A stretch of DNA of 49,514 nt, taken from CAADGL01 sp964643885. Its GTDB lineage: Bacteria > Planctomycetota > Phycisphaerae > UBA1845 > Fen-1342. Made by a program: the position numbers and the translations under genes. Below, piece after piece: positions 1 through 8,417 of the stretch; the stretch's first letter is position 1, and each line of letters starts with the position of its first letter. The stretch spans positions 1-49,514 of the forward strand of contig CAZXUI010000026.1 of NCBI GenBank assembly GCA_964643885.1, read 5' to 3'. The notes below the pieces were generated by a model that worked only from the letters and a program-made list of their open reading frames with translations, was not told the origin of the DNA and made no database searches.

Positions 1-227
1 GGTGGGTCCGGCGGCGACGAATAGACCCCGTGCTTGGCGCACGGGGTTCTGATGCAGGCGGCGAGTCAGAACCCGCCGCGCCGAGCGGTGGGTCCGGCGG
101 CGACGAATAGGCCCCGTGCTTGGCGCACGGGGTTCTGATGCAGGCGGCAAGTCAGAACCCGCCGCGCCGAGCGGTGGGTCCGGCGGCGACGAATAGACCC
201 CGTGCTTGGCGCACGGGGTTCTGATGC
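1..227. repeat. Tandem 86-bp hairpin repeat, 2.6 copies, starting at the window edge
   Basis: Units begin at 1, 87 and 173 and are almost identical (differences such as a to g at 111 and g to a at 149); the third copy stops at 227. Each unit holds two overlapping dyads. In copy 1 these are accccgtgc (25-33) with gcacggggt (39-47), and gggttctga (44-52) with tcagaaccc (66-74). They share bases 44-47, so only one hairpin can form at a time. Copies abut directly with no spacers. The array runs off the left edge and ends just before the first gene, so it may lie in that gene's leader. Function unknown. Confidence 0.9.
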
Positions 228-259
228 GGGCGCGACGCAGCGCTGGGCGCAGGCGGAGG

Positions 260-1594
260 ATGTCGACGGGCGTGGGCGAGTTCATTCTGGCCATCGAGCA
301 GGGTGTGCTGATCGAACTGGCCGCTCAGATCGCACTGATCGGCGCGCTCGTCGTGCTTTCCGGACTCTTCTCCGCCAGCGAAGCCGTACTGTTCTCACTC
401 ACGGCCGTACAGCTTCAGCATGCGTCCGCCAGCAGCAATCCCTTCCGCCGCATGGCCGCCGGCCTGATGCGCGACCCGAAGCGCACGCTGATGATCGTCC
501 TGCTGGCGAACACGGCGGTGAACGTGCTGCTGTACGCCAGCACCTACGTCTTCTTCGATCGGCTGACGGCGCGCTTCGGCGCGTGGCTTTCCCCCGTCGC
601 AGGCGCCGGCAGCGTCCTGCTGGTGCTGGTCTTCGGCGAGGTGCTGCCGAAGGTGATCGGCGTGGCGATGACCGAGCGGATGGCGCCGTTCTGCGCCGCG
701 ACGATCCACTTCTGCGGCTACGTCTTCGGCCCGATCTCGCGCGTCATCGACGTTGCGCTGATCGAGCCGCTGCTGCGCCTGGCCAGCGGCCGGCCGACGC
801 GCGAGACGGCGCGCGAGCACGATCTTTCGCCCGAAGAGCTCAAGACGCTGCTGGACCTGAGCCGCCAGCACGGGCTGATCCACCCGATCGAGGACACGTT
901 CCTGCGAGAAGTGATCGACCTGAGCTACCTGCGCGTACGGGACGTGATGGTGCCGCGCGTGGAGGTCGTCGCCTACGACGTCAACGGCTCGCCGCAGGGT
1001 CTGCGCGAGCTGATGCGCAAGACGCAGCGCAAGAAGATTCCCGTCTTCGAGCGGACACCCGATCAGATCGTCGGCCTCGTGTATGCCAAGGTGCTCTTCT
1101 TCGAGCCGAGCCGGCCGCTGCGCGAACTGGTGCAGCCCGTCCGCTTCGTGCCCGAGCTGATCACCTGCGAGCAGCTCCTGCATCACTTCCGCGCCACGCG
1201 CACGCAGATCGCCATGGTCGTCGACGAGTTCGGCGGCCTGGCCGGTCTGGTGACGCTTCAGGACGTGATCGAGGAGATCGTCGGCGAGATCCGCCGGGCC
1301 GAGGACGCCCCGGGCGAGCCGGAGATCAACGCCGTGGACGAGACGACGTATGACGTCAGCGGCCGGCTGAGCGTGCACTACTGGGCGGAGTTCTTCGGCC
1401 AGCCGCGGCTGACGGAGCACGTGGCCACGGTCGGCGGCCTGGTGACGTCGCGGCTCGGCCGGCCGGCGCGGGTCGGCGACCGTGTGCAGATCCGCAATCT
1501 CGAGTTCGAGGTGACGCGGGTGGCGGGACGGCGGGTGGACCGGCTCCTTGTGCGGCGGGTCGAGGAGCCGGCGGAGCAGGAGGCGAGCACGTGA
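260..1594 (+). CDS. CNNM/HlyC-CorC family membrane protein (DUF21 + CBS pair + CorC domain)
   Basis: The product matches the hemolysin-like/CorC family, which is linked to divalent-cation (Mg/Co) transport. Order of parts: an N-terminal DUF21 (CNNM) block of about 190 residues with several hydrophobic segments and the SGLFSASEA motif, a CBS pair (around DVMVPRVEV to VTLQDVIEEIVGEI), and a C-terminal transporter-associated domain that includes HVATVGGLV. The start is uncertain. ATG 260 is in frame but a GGAGG at 255-259 touches it, so the same site would better serve GTG 272; ATG 224 lies inside the upstream repeat. It overlaps the next paralogous gene by 4 bp (GTGA), so the two are co-translated. 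The family is clear; the transported ion is not established. Confidence 0.88.
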   Translation: MSTGVGEFILAIEQGVLIELAAQIALIGALVVLSGLFSASEAVLFSLTAVQLQHASASSNPFRRMAAGLMRDPKRTLMIVLLANTAVNVLLYASTYVFFDRLTARFGAWLSPVAGAGSVLLVLVFGEVLPKVIGVAMTERMAPFCAATIHFCGYVFGPISRVIDVALIEPLLRLASGRPTRETAREHDLSPEELKTLLDLSRQHGLIHPIEDTFLREVIDLSYLRVRDVMVPRVEVVAYDVNGSPQGLRELMRKTQRKKIPVFERTPDQIVGLVYAKVLFFEPSRPLRELVQPVRFVPELITCEQLLHHFRATRTQIAMVVDEFGGLAGLVTLQDVIEEIVGEIRRAEDAPGEPEINAVDETTYDVSGRLSVHYWAEFFGQPRLTEHVATVGGLVTSRLGRPARVGDRVQIRNLEFEVTRVAGRRVDRLLVRRVEEPAEQEAST

Positions 1595-2583
1595 CCGAAC
1601 TGGTGCTGCTGTGGGTCGTGCTGATCGCCGCGATTATCGCCAGCGGCTTCTTTTCCGGCACGGAGACGGGCGTGTACTGCCTGAACCGCGTGCGGCTGCG
1701 CGTGCGCAGCGCCCAGGACGACCCGGCCGCCCGGCGGCTCGGAGCAATGATGGACCAGCCCGAGAGCCTGGTGATCACGGCCCTGATGGGGACGAACATC
1801 GCCGATTACGTGGCGACGGCCTGCGTGGCGGCGCTCGTGCTGCGGGCCGGCGCGACCGAGAGCATGGCGGAGCTCTATACGACGCTGCTCGCCACACCGC
1901 TGGTGCTGGTCTTCGGCGGGATCATCCCCAAGGACCTGTTTCAGCGCCGCAGCGACCGGTTGATGTATCCGCTCTCGCTGCCGCTGGCCGCGTGCCGTGC
2001 GGCGGCGCGCTGGTCGGGAATCCTGGGCCTGCTGCGCGGGCTGACGCACTGGCTGATCCGCGTGGTCGACCCGCGCGGGACGGCGCGGGATGAGGATTAC
2101 CTGCCGCGGGCGCACGTGCGGCGGCTGCTGTACGAGGGGGCCGCGCGCGGGGGGCTGACGAGCTTTCAGCGCGAGACGATCGAGCGGATCATGAACCTCT
2201 CGCAGGTGCGCGTCGGGCGGGTGATGATCCCGCTGCGGCGGGCGGCCGCGCTGCCGGTCGGCATCGCGCGCGAAGACTTCCTGCGGGCGGCACGCATGGC
2301 ACATTTCTCGCGCTACCCGGTCTACGAGGGCGACCCGCGCCGCGTCATCGGCGTAGCGAGCGTCTTCGAGGTGCTCACGGATGAGCAGAAGCGGCCGATT
2401 CGCGAGTACGTGCGCGAGGCCGTCTATCTGCGGGCGGATGATCCGGTGCCGACGGCACTGCTGAAATTGCAGCAGAGCGGGCTGCGGATGGGGATCGTGC
2501 AGGACCGCGGCGGGGCCTGCGTCGGGCTGCTGACGATGAAGGACCTGGTGGAGGAGATCGTCGGCGAGGTGGAGGCGTGGTAG
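1591..2583 (+). CDS. CNNM (DUF21) / CBS-pair membrane protein, short form
   Basis: This is a paralogue of the preceding gene with the same hydrophobic DUF21 block (IIASGFFSGTETG near the N terminus) and a CBS pair ending LLTMKDLVEEIVGEVE, but it stops after the CBS pair and lacks the C-terminal CorC/transporter-associated domain. The GTG start at 1591 overlaps the upstream stop (GTGA), and AGGAGG at 1579-1584 gives a well-placed ribosome binding site. Side-by-side unequal CNNM paralogues suggest a heteromeric membrane complex, which is inference. Cation transport or a cation-sensing role is the family expectation. Confidence 0.87.
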   Translation: MTELVLLWVVLIAAIIASGFFSGTETGVYCLNRVRLRVRSAQDDPAARRLGAMMDQPESLVITALMGTNIADYVATACVAALVLRAGATESMAELYTTLLATPLVLVFGGIIPKDLFQRRSDRLMYPLSLPLAACRAAARWSGILGLLRGLTHWLIRVVDPRGTARDEDYLPRAHVRRLLYEGAARGGLTSFQRETIERIMNLSQVRVGRVMIPLRRAAALPVGIAREDFLRAARMAHFSRYPVYEGDPRRVIGVASVFEVLTDEQKRPIREYVREAVYLRADDPVPTALLKLQQSGLRMGIVQDRGGACVGLLTMKDLVEEIVGEVEAW

Positions 2584-2621
2584 CGTGCCGCCCGGCGAGC
2601 CCGCGCTGGGACCAGAAGCGG

Positions 2622-2662
2622 GGCGGGCGTCTCGGCCCGTCTGGTACAGACGGACGCCCGCC
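2622..2662 (+). terminator. Hairpin terminator between convergent genes
   Basis: A 10-bp stem (ggcgggcgtc 2622-2631 with gacgcccgcc 2653-2662) encloses a second stem (cgtct 2638-2642 with agacg 2648-2652). It lies 40 bp after the CNNM operon and before the stop of the opposing gene. There is no strong T-run, but the position and strength fit a bidirectional terminator. Confidence 0.6.
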
Positions 2663-2728
2663 CGCCGCATTTGCTGTTGTCCTTGAGGAAGAAGGTTAGC
2701 AGCCGGCCGCGCGACGATTCGCTCTCCG

Positions 2729-3214
2729 CTACTCGTCCTGACCGACCCACTCCACGCTGATTTCGATGTCATCCCGGTCGGCCACGCCGCCCCAGGTCAG
2801 CTCGCCGCGCGGCTGGATCGTCACGAACATGCGCCGCGGGCGAAGCTGCTCTTCGGGTGACGGGTCGCGGCCCGGCCGCGTGCCCGTCGGCGAGCTCTTG
2901 AATGCCTCGCGGCCGTCGGCGGCCACCGCCGGCAGACCGTAGCTGCGGACGACTTCCTCGCCGTTGACCGTGAAGCTGAGAAAGTACGACAGCACGCGCA
3001 CCCTCCGCCCGGCCGTGTCGGCGTCGTTGAAGACCTTGCTCAGGCCGACGAAGCCCTCGGCCACGACGCCGGGACGGACCTCGAGCCGGACGTTGGGATT
3101 CAGAATCTGCACTTGCTCGGCCGGCGGCGCGCCGGCGCTGACCGTGAACCCGACGGCCGCCAGCACGGCCGCGACGAGCGAACCACACGAGACGAGCTTC
3201 AGCTTGTTGGACAT
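2729..3214 (-). CDS. Small secreted hypothetical protein
   Basis: The protein is 161 aa with a classical signal peptide: basic MSNKLKL, a hydrophobic stretch, and a likely cut after VSAG. The mature part is rich in charged and beta-type residues (VRLEVRPGVVAEGFVGLSKVF, IEISVEWVG) and has no recognisable domain. The start is set at ATG 3214 because AAGGAG sits 6 nt upstream; the longer open frame to 3277 has no such site. It appears monocistronic. I do not recognise a family; a small periplasmic beta-sandwich is a guess. Confidence 0.7.
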   Translation of the reverse strand: MSNKLKLVSCGSLVAAVLAAVGFTVSAGAPPAEQVQILNPNVRLEVRPGVVAEGFVGLSKVFNDADTAGRRVRVLSYFLSFTVNGEEVVRSYGLPAVAADGREAFKSSPTGTRPGRDPSPEEQLRPRRMFVTIQPRGELTWGGVADRDDIEISVEWVGQDE

Positions 3215-3255
3215 GAGCATCTCCTTTGCGTGTGACCCTACCCACTCACATTCTT

Positions 3256-3555
3256 CTAGCCGGGAACGGTGTTGCACAGATCGTCACAGCTATCGACTTC
3301 CCCCCACGTCCCCTGACAGGGTTCGTACGCCAACGTGCACTCTCCGCAACTGGTCCAAACCGGTCCCGACACCCACCCCTTCACGAGCCGTTGGTCCCCA
3401 CTCGACTGGCCCGGGCACACCATCTCGATCGACTTCCCACCGCCCGCCGTCTCACAGATGTACATGGTACCGCCTCACCCCATCGGACACACAAGGCATG
3501 CTCTAGCAGCAGGAACCGCGACCAGGATTCCGATAGCACAGACTGCTCCACCCAA
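3256..3555 (-). pseudogene. Cysteine-rich secreted peptide gene interrupted by in-frame TGA
   Basis: Reading leftward, the frame from TTG 3555 encodes a signal-peptide-like stretch (AVCAIGILVAVPAARA) followed by CLVCPMG, then an in-frame TGA at 3477-3475. The same frame continues as GGT-MYICETAG and a cysteine-rich 69-residue segment (seven cysteines, such as TSCGEC and DSCDDLC) to a stop at 3256. Signal sequence and cysteine-rich body sharing one frame suggests a single exported peptide gene broken by one nonsense change. Other readings are that only the downstream part from ATG 3465 is made, or that TGA is recoded as selenocysteine, for which I see no insertion element. A weak promoter (TTGACA 3634-3629, TAGACT 3613-3608, 15-bp spacing) lies upstream. 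Confidence 0.45.
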
Positions 3556-3582
3556 CGAACGCAGGTGCTCCTCGTTTACTCA

Positions 3583-4399
3583 GTCGGCCCGAGTGCCGAT
3601 AAGGCTTAGTCTAATCGATTTTCTATTCTGTCAAGAATTTCTCCGGTTGCGGATCAGTCTTTGACAGCGGCACTTCTTCGCGATTTGCGGAGAAGTTGGA
3701 CGGTTTGTCTTAGGTTGCGGCCGAAGGCCGCCTTAAGATCCAACGGCGCCGCGGAGAATCTGGCTCATCCGGGATTTCCGGGAAGACTCTTAATCACGCT
3801 GCCGACTTGTGTCGCGCACCACACGAGGCGCAACACGTTGTCAGACATGACGTTGCGCTTCGGCCTTCTGCCGGCGACCACTGGGAAGGGGCCAGCCGGC
3901 CGGGAGGGCGAATTCAACCGAGGCGAGAGGCTCGGAAATGGCTGAAAGAGCCCTCCAGAGCCGGTCCCCTCGAAGCGCGGCCGGATTCGAGCGCCCCCGG
4001 AGATCCCGGATGAACCGAGAATTCCGGGTCCTTTCACGGATTCGGTGAAAACAATCGTCGAATAGCGGTTGGAGGACCCTCGCTGGGATTCCGGCTGATC
4101 CGTTCCGCTGTCCCCATGGTCCGTGCCTTCATTCAGTCGAAGCTTGCCATCATGTCGAAGCCGAGACTGCACTTCGTCCGTCCGCTGCGTCGGCAGCTCG
4201 ATTTCAACCGTTGGGAGGATCCGAACCGAGCCTGGGTGCACTCCCACGCGGCCCGTTGTGCCGTGGTTGGCGAGTCGCACCAGCTGAATTGCAGGCGACG
4301 ACTCGATTGCGCGCATATCCGGATTCGTCGACACCTTCCGCCCGCCAGCGACTCGCTGCGGCGCCCAACCTGGCGCTGGAAGGCGGCGCTGCGCGGGAC
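3583..4399. other. Non-coding stretch upstream of tRNA-Pro
   Basis: About 800 bp with no convincing gene. Base composition drops towards AT around 3600-3660, then returns to GC-rich. The open frames across it (for example 3765-4334 on the minus strand) have no ribosome binding site, no domain, and composition unlike the neighbours. An inverted pair tcatccgggat / atcccggatga lies near 3766 and 4003. It may be decayed sequence beside an integration hotspot. Confidence 0.5.
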
Positions 4400-4405
4400 T
4401 ATGAT
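4400..4405 (+). promoter_or_regulatory. -10 element of the tRNA-Pro promoter
   Basis: TATGAT ends 10 nt before the first base of the tRNA, the expected distance for a -10 box with a short 5' leader. No good -35 match is visible about 17 bp upstream. Confidence 0.45.
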
Positions 4406-4415
4406 CCGGGTGTTA

Positions 4416-4491
4416 CGGGGTGTAGCTCAGCCTGGATCAGAGCGTCTGGTTTGGGTCCAGAAGGTCGCAGGTTCGAATCCTGTCACCCCGA
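4416..4491 (+). tRNA. tRNA-Pro (anticodon TGG)
   Basis: A full cloverleaf can be drawn. The acceptor CGGGGTG (4416-4422) pairs with CACCCCG (4484-4490), with discriminator A4491. The D arm has GCTC/GAGC. The anticodon stem TCTGG/CCAGA closes the loop TTTGGGT, giving anticodon TGG at 4452-4454. The T arm is GCAGG-TTCGAAT-CCTGT. CCA is not encoded. The 3' 45 bases are the left attachment site of the element that follows, so the element restores the gene's 3' end. Confidence 0.97.
4447..4491 (+). repeat. attL, 3' end of tRNA-Pro
   Basis: These 45 bases (anticodon stem to discriminator base) are identical to 14157-14201. Identity ends at 4492 (a against t at 14202) and at 4446 (c against g at 14156), with four more matching bases beyond that on the left. 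Confidence 0.95.
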
Positions 4492-4552
4492 ATCGTAAAG
4501 CCTTGCAGAGTCGCATCTTACGTCACTCGCTCCGATCGGCCCGTGAGCGGTT

Positions 4553-4585
4553 GCGCACCGTTATTCGGCGCGCGCACCGTTATTC
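4553..4585. repeat. Two candidate integrase arm-type sites beside attL
   Basis: The 14-mer gcgcaccgttattc occurs at 4553-4566 and 4572-4585, 19 bp apart, between attL and the integrase stop codon (the second copy overlaps the stop). The same 14-mer occurs once more in the window, at 14043-14056 near attR. Placement at both ends of the element fits arm sites bound by the integrase N-terminal domain. Confidence 0.7.
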
Positions 4586-5624
4586 ACCCGGCGCGGTCCG
4601 CAGTGTTAGGTAGCCGCAGAGTCTTCGCGTATCGGAGCGCGCGGTCGTCGCGCACCTCGTAATAGTGCCGCGCCGCGACCGCCTCAGAATTGCCCAGCAG
4701 CCGCGCCAGCACTTCCGCCGGCACGTCGGCATCGGCGGCCGCCTGTGCGAACGTGTGGCGCAACGCGTACGCGCCAGACAGGCCGCGGCGCTTCAGGATC
4801 GACCGGAGCCCGCCCGGCGTGTACCGCTCGCCGTGCCGCGACAGGAACACCGGCCCCGGCTTCGGCGTCAGCGTCGCCAGCACGCCGAGCGCGTCATCGC
4901 CCAGGTAGATCACCCGCGGCCGGCCCGTCCGCTTCGCCGTTTTGTGCATCGGCAGGATGCAGACGCGCTTGTGCGCGTGAACGTGCGACCAGTCCAGACG
5001 ACAGGCGTCGGACGGACGGCAGCCGGTCGCCGCGATGAATCTGATGATCGCCAGCGGCCGGCCCTTCAGGTCGGCCAGCACGTCCGCCAGCTTCTCCGGT
5101 TCGATGTCACGCGGCCGCCGCTCCGGCCGGTCCAGCCGCGGCGTCTTGACCGGCTTGGCCAGCCAGTCGTTTTCGTGTGCCCAGTCCAGGACGCGCTTGG
5201 CCGTGCTGATGTAGTGCTTGATGGTCTTGGCCGACAGCGGCCGGCCGGCAGGGTCGTCATGCGCGCCGGTCAACTTGCCGCGCTCGCCATGGTCCCGGAC
5301 GTAGTAGACGCGCTTCAGGTGCAGGTGATACCGCGTGAGGAAGTCCGGCCCGACTTCGTGCAGAGGCGTCCGCCCCGCAAAGTGAACGAACCGCCTCAGC
5401 CAGGTGCGCAGGTCGCGGGAAGTGTTCAGGATCAGCCAGCGGTTGACGGCTTCGACGACGTACCGCGGCCGGTCGTCGTCATCGACGGCGGCCCCGGCTT
5501 CGGCCCTCAGCCGATAGAACTCGGCGAACGCGGCCCGGCGGTCGGTGCCGAGCCGATGCCGCTTCCCGTTGATCGTGCATTGCCAGACGCCCCGGACTAC
5601 GTTCGGCTTCGACTGTCGCCCCAT
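4584..5624 (-). CDS. int: Tyrosine recombinase / phage-type integrase
   Basis: The protein is 346 aa with an N-terminal arm-binding and SAM-like core-binding region (about 1-170) and a C-terminal catalytic domain. Visible catalytic features are Arg203 in TGCRPSD, a Lys in the hairpin HKTAKRTGRPR, the LRH box in YALRHTFA, and HYYEV with Tyr321 or Tyr322 as nucleophile. The first histidine of the usual HxLR box is Tyr here. The gene lies directly inside attL with its 3' end towards the tRNA, as expected for a tRNA-targeting integrase. It should catalyse integration and excision between the 45-bp sites. A 241-bp gap separates it from the next gene upstream, so it may have its own promoter. Confidence 0.95.
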   Translation of the reverse strand: MGRQSKPNVVRGVWQCTINGKRHRLGTDRRAAFAEFYRLRAEAGAAVDDDDRPRYVVEAVNRWLILNTSRDLRTWLRRFVHFAGRTPLHEVGPDFLTRYHLHLKRVYYVRDHGERGKLTGAHDDPAGRPLSAKTIKHYISTAKRVLDWAHENDWLAKPVKTPRLDRPERRPRDIEPEKLADVLADLKGRPLAIIRFIAATGCRPSDACRLDWSHVHAHKRVCILPMHKTAKRTGRPRVIYLGDDALGVLATLTPKPGPVFLSRHGERYTPGGLRSILKRRGLSGAYALRHTFAQAAADADVPAEVLARLLGNSEAVAARHYYEVRDDRALRYAKTLRLPNTADRAG

Positions 5625-5865
5625 TGGAAACCTCGATTCAAAGCTCCCGCCAGCCGGCTTATCCGCGCGGACGCGGTAGGGTCGTCACCGATGCCCTCGA
5701 CTGGCGGGATGGTCTGAACGCGCGTGTACGCGCAACGGGTTGAGATTGGCATGGTCCGCGTCATAAGCACCCACCATCGTACCGCCGCCCCCGTCGGCCG
5801 CAAGTCTGCCCCGCCCGCGGCCCGGCCGCCACGATTCAGCCGGGCCGCGGGGTAGTCGGGTGCGG

Positions 5866-6165
5866 TCAGCCGTCGCCGTCGCCGTCCGAGCCCGGCGGCC
5901 GGTCATCGCCGCTCGCGAGCAGCGCCCCGGCCGCGCGGTCCAGGTGCGCGTCCAGCGCCGTCAGCACCGCGCCGCGCTGCTGGTGGAGCGTGTCATCGAG
6001 GCGTCGAAGCTCGCCGATCGCTTCACGCATGCTCCGCAGCGCCGCGACCAGCGCATCAGCGGCGCGGCCCAGCATGGCGTAGTCTCTCGCGGACATACTG
6101 CCGCCGGCCCGAAGCCGCCGCCTCAACAGGTTCAGCTCGCTTTCAAGGCGCTCGATCTCGGTCAC
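5866..6165 (-). CDS. Small coiled-coil hypothetical protein of the element
   Basis: The 99-aa product is mostly one predicted coiled coil (heptad-like IERLESELNLLRRRLRA, then AIGELRRLDDTLHQQ) with an acidic low-complexity tail rich in DGDG. The GTG start at 6165 overlaps the stop of the tape-measure-like gene by 4 bp (GTGA), so it is co-translated and probably works with it. By position it could be a tape-measure chaperone or accessory virion protein. No family was recognised. Confidence 0.7.
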   Translation of the reverse strand: MTEIERLESELNLLRRRLRAGGSMSARDYAMLGRAADALVAALRSMREAIGELRRLDDTLHQQRGAVLTALDAHLDRAAGALLASGDDRPPGSDGDGDG

Positions 6166-7781
6166 GACAAGCCGCCTTCGCGCGTGTTCCGCTCGATCCG
6201 CCGTTGAATCTCGGTTTGTTTCTTCAGCTCCATCGTGGCCGGGTCGCGCACGCCGCTCGCCAGCGCGAACCGCTGGCCGAACCCGCTCGCCATAAACGCC
6301 CCGCCGAAGCGGTCGCCGCCGCCGCGCCCGACCTTCGCCGCGGCCGCCACCGGCTCAAGCTCGGCCAGCGGCCCCAGCACGTTCTTGAGAACCGGCGCGA
6401 AGCTGAACGCCAGCCGCTCGGCCGCCTTCGCTTCGGCCGCCAGCGCGCCCTGCTCGATGCTTTCGCGCAGGCGGTCGAACGTTGATTGCGGGAACCAGCT
6501 CGCCACCAGAGCGCGCTGTGATGCCAGGAACCCCTGCGCGCCGGCCAGCCGCGCCTGTTCGCCCGGAATCGACTGGGCCCGGAACTCGGCCAGCGTGCGG
6601 CCGAAGCCCTGCGCCTTCGCGCCTTGCAGCGTGGCGAGATTCTTTTCAGCGCGCCGGATCGCAGACTCCGAGCCGGCGCCGATCGTGTGCAGGAACCTTT
6701 CCCAATTCAGGCGCAGTTGCGCGATCCAGTTCTGGAACGTGAGGATGATACGTTCGAGCGCGAACGTCATCCCGGCCTTCATGTAGTCCGTCATCGTCGT
6801 CCAGGTGTTGATCGCCTGCGCCGTGCCGATTGCGATGTACCCCGGCAGGTCCGCGACGAACAGCTTGCTGATGAATTGCCCGGCTTGCAGGAAGTGAAGC
6901 TTGATCCGCTCCGGCAGCGTCGCGATCACGCCCGCCGAAGAGATAACGAACGCCTGCATGTCGAACTGGATCCCGCCCAGCCCGTCTTTGATGTACTGCC
7001 AGACAGGCGAGAGCGCCGTCACGATGGAATCGCGGAACGCCATGAACGCCTTGATGCCGAACTCGACAGCGTTCGCCAGCGGCTCGGCGAGATACTTCGC
7101 GAACGCATTGCCGATGCCGCGCAACACTTGGCCGAGGCGCGTAAAGCTGTCGTTCGCGCGCTCGATCTTCGCCGCGTCGGTGCGGCTGATGGTAATGCCG
7201 AAGTATTCGGCCTCCTTTCGCGCCTGCTCGAAGGCCGATGATCCCTGACTCAACAGGTTTATCATCCCGCCGCCGCCCCGGCCGAAGATTTTGAGCGCGG
7301 TTGCCGTGCGGTCGGCCGCGTTTGGAATCCGCGCCAGCCCGTCCGCGATCTTTGCCAGCGCCGTTTCGGTGCCGGCGTTGGAAAGCTGCTTCGCGTTCAG
7401 CCCAAGCCGCGCGAATGCGCTCGCGGCCTCACCGGTTCCGGCGGCCGCCTCGCCCGTGCTCCTGAGCATTCGCAACACTGCGCTGTCGAACTGCTCGGCC
7501 GATACGCCGGCCAGGTCCGCGGCATGGCGGAAGCCGGTAAGAGTCTCGGTGGTGAGCCCGAGCCGGTCGGCGCTCTTCGCAAGCCCATCGATCAGCGAAA
7601 AGCTTTGCTTCGTCAGCACGCCCAGCCCGGCCACGGCCGCCCCGGCTGCGACGCCGGACATGACGGACGCGCTTCGCACGAACGCACTCAAACCCTTGCC
7701 GGCCAGCGCGAGCCCGCTGGTGAACCCCTTGCTGTTCAGTGTGAGGAACGCCGCCAGCGTGCCGATGTTACGGGTTGCCAT
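6162..7781 (-). CDS. Phage tail tape-measure-like protein
   Basis: The protein is 539 aa. The N-terminal part (about 1-230) resembles TP901-type tape-measure proteins: LTLNSKGFTSGL, an alanine/glycine-rich hydrophobic helix (VMSGVAAGAAVAGLGVL), KSADRLGLTTE, and ALKIFGRGGGG. The middle has amphipathic and hydrophobic segments (AFMAFRDSIVTALSPVWQYIKDGLGG), and the C-terminal part is a long helical region. Tape-measure proteins set tail length and help DNA ejection. Full phage versions are often longer, and no tail tube, chaperone pair or baseplate gene accompanies it. ATG 7781 follows the protease stop by 3 nt. An alternative is a virion or membrane-active protein using the same fold. Confidence 0.8.
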   Translation of the reverse strand: MATRNIGTLAAFLTLNSKGFTSGLALAGKGLSAFVRSASVMSGVAAGAAVAGLGVLTKQSFSLIDGLAKSADRLGLTTETLTGFRHAADLAGVSAEQFDSAVLRMLRSTGEAAAGTGEAASAFARLGLNAKQLSNAGTETALAKIADGLARIPNAADRTATALKIFGRGGGGMINLLSQGSSAFEQARKEAEYFGITISRTDAAKIERANDSFTRLGQVLRGIGNAFAKYLAEPLANAVEFGIKAFMAFRDSIVTALSPVWQYIKDGLGGIQFDMQAFVISSAGVIATLPERIKLHFLQAGQFISKLFVADLPGYIAIGTAQAINTWTTMTDYMKAGMTFALERIILTFQNWIAQLRLNWERFLHTIGAGSESAIRRAEKNLATLQGAKAQGFGRTLAEFRAQSIPGEQARLAGAQGFLASQRALVASWFPQSTFDRLRESIEQGALAAEAKAAERLAFSFAPVLKNVLGPLAELEPVAAAAKVGRGGGDRFGGAFMASGFGQRFALASGVRDPATMELKKQTEIQRRIERNTREGGLS

Positions 7782-7784
7782 ATG

Positions 7785-8417
7785 TCACCACTTCCTGGAC
7801 GCGAGCCCAAGCAACGTCGCTCTCGCCCGCACTACCGATGCCTTGGAAAGCAACAGATCATCGCGGCGGTCGCGGCGGATGCGGAAGCGCGCCAGACTTC
7901 GCGCGGCGGCCGTCGTGTCGGGATACGCGGGAAAGGTAACCGGCCCGACGTCGAACAGGCGCGCGACGCGGGTAATGGTGCGGATCGCCCGGCCGCGCGC
8001 GTCGCGCGTCCACGTCTCGCCGTCATCCGCGACCACAAAGGAAAAGGAACTCGCGTTCACGTCGCCGCGGCGCACGGCCGATGCGACGCTCGCCGCGAGC
8101 GGACTATCTTCGGCCAGGGTGATTTCGTAGTGCAGGCCGGTTGCATCCTCGCGCAGCTTCAGCGTCCCGGCCCGCGTGCGCCCGAGAATGTTGTCTTCGC
8201 GATGATTGAAGAGCGCCCGCACGTCGTCGCGCAGCACGCCGCGGAATGCACCGGGTGCGATGCGCTCGTGGAATCCGCCCAGGTCTTCTGAAAGCGCGTC
8301 GAAAACGGCCGCGTAGCCGGTCAGGCGTTTCGCACCGGTGGCCGTGCCGCGTACCGCGACCGCGCCGAGCGCCGACGGTAGAAAGCGCTGCTCGCGCTCA
8401 AGTGTTGCTGTTGTCAT
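7785..8417 (-). CDS. HK97-type prohead protease (U35/S78 family)
   Basis: The 210-aa protein shows the family pattern: GYAAVFDALS near residue 34, IAPGAF at about 53, the catalytic-His region ALFNHRED (His72), and the Ser box NASSFSF (Ser123/124), followed by DVGPVTFPAYPDT. It matures the capsid by cleaving scaffold and capsid precursors. The start at ATG 8417 shares one base with the capsid stop (TGATG); GTG 8420 is an alternative. The gene lies after the capsid gene, whereas in HK97 and most phages the protease comes first. Confidence 0.9.
   Translation of the reverse strand: MTTATLEREQRFLPSALGAVAVRGTATGAKRLTGYAAVFDALSEDLGGFHERIAPGAFRGVLRDDVRALFNHREDNILGRTRAGTLKLREDATGLHYEITLAEDSPLAASVASAVRRGDVNASSFSFVVADDGETWTRDARGRAIRTITRVARLFDVGPVTFPAYPDTTAAARSLARFRIRRDRRDDLLLSKASVVRARATLLGLASRKW

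Noticed and set aside
1..227. CRISPR array
   Set aside because: The 86-bp copies abut with no spacers, the unit is too long, and no cas gene is nearby.
3475..3477. Selenocysteine codon
   Set aside because: Not excluded, but no insertion-element hairpin was evident after the TGA and a nonsense mutation is simpler.
3765..4334. 189-aa minus-strand hypothetical protein
   Set aside because: No ribosome binding site, no domain, no signal peptide, and it lies in otherwise featureless sequence before the tRNA.
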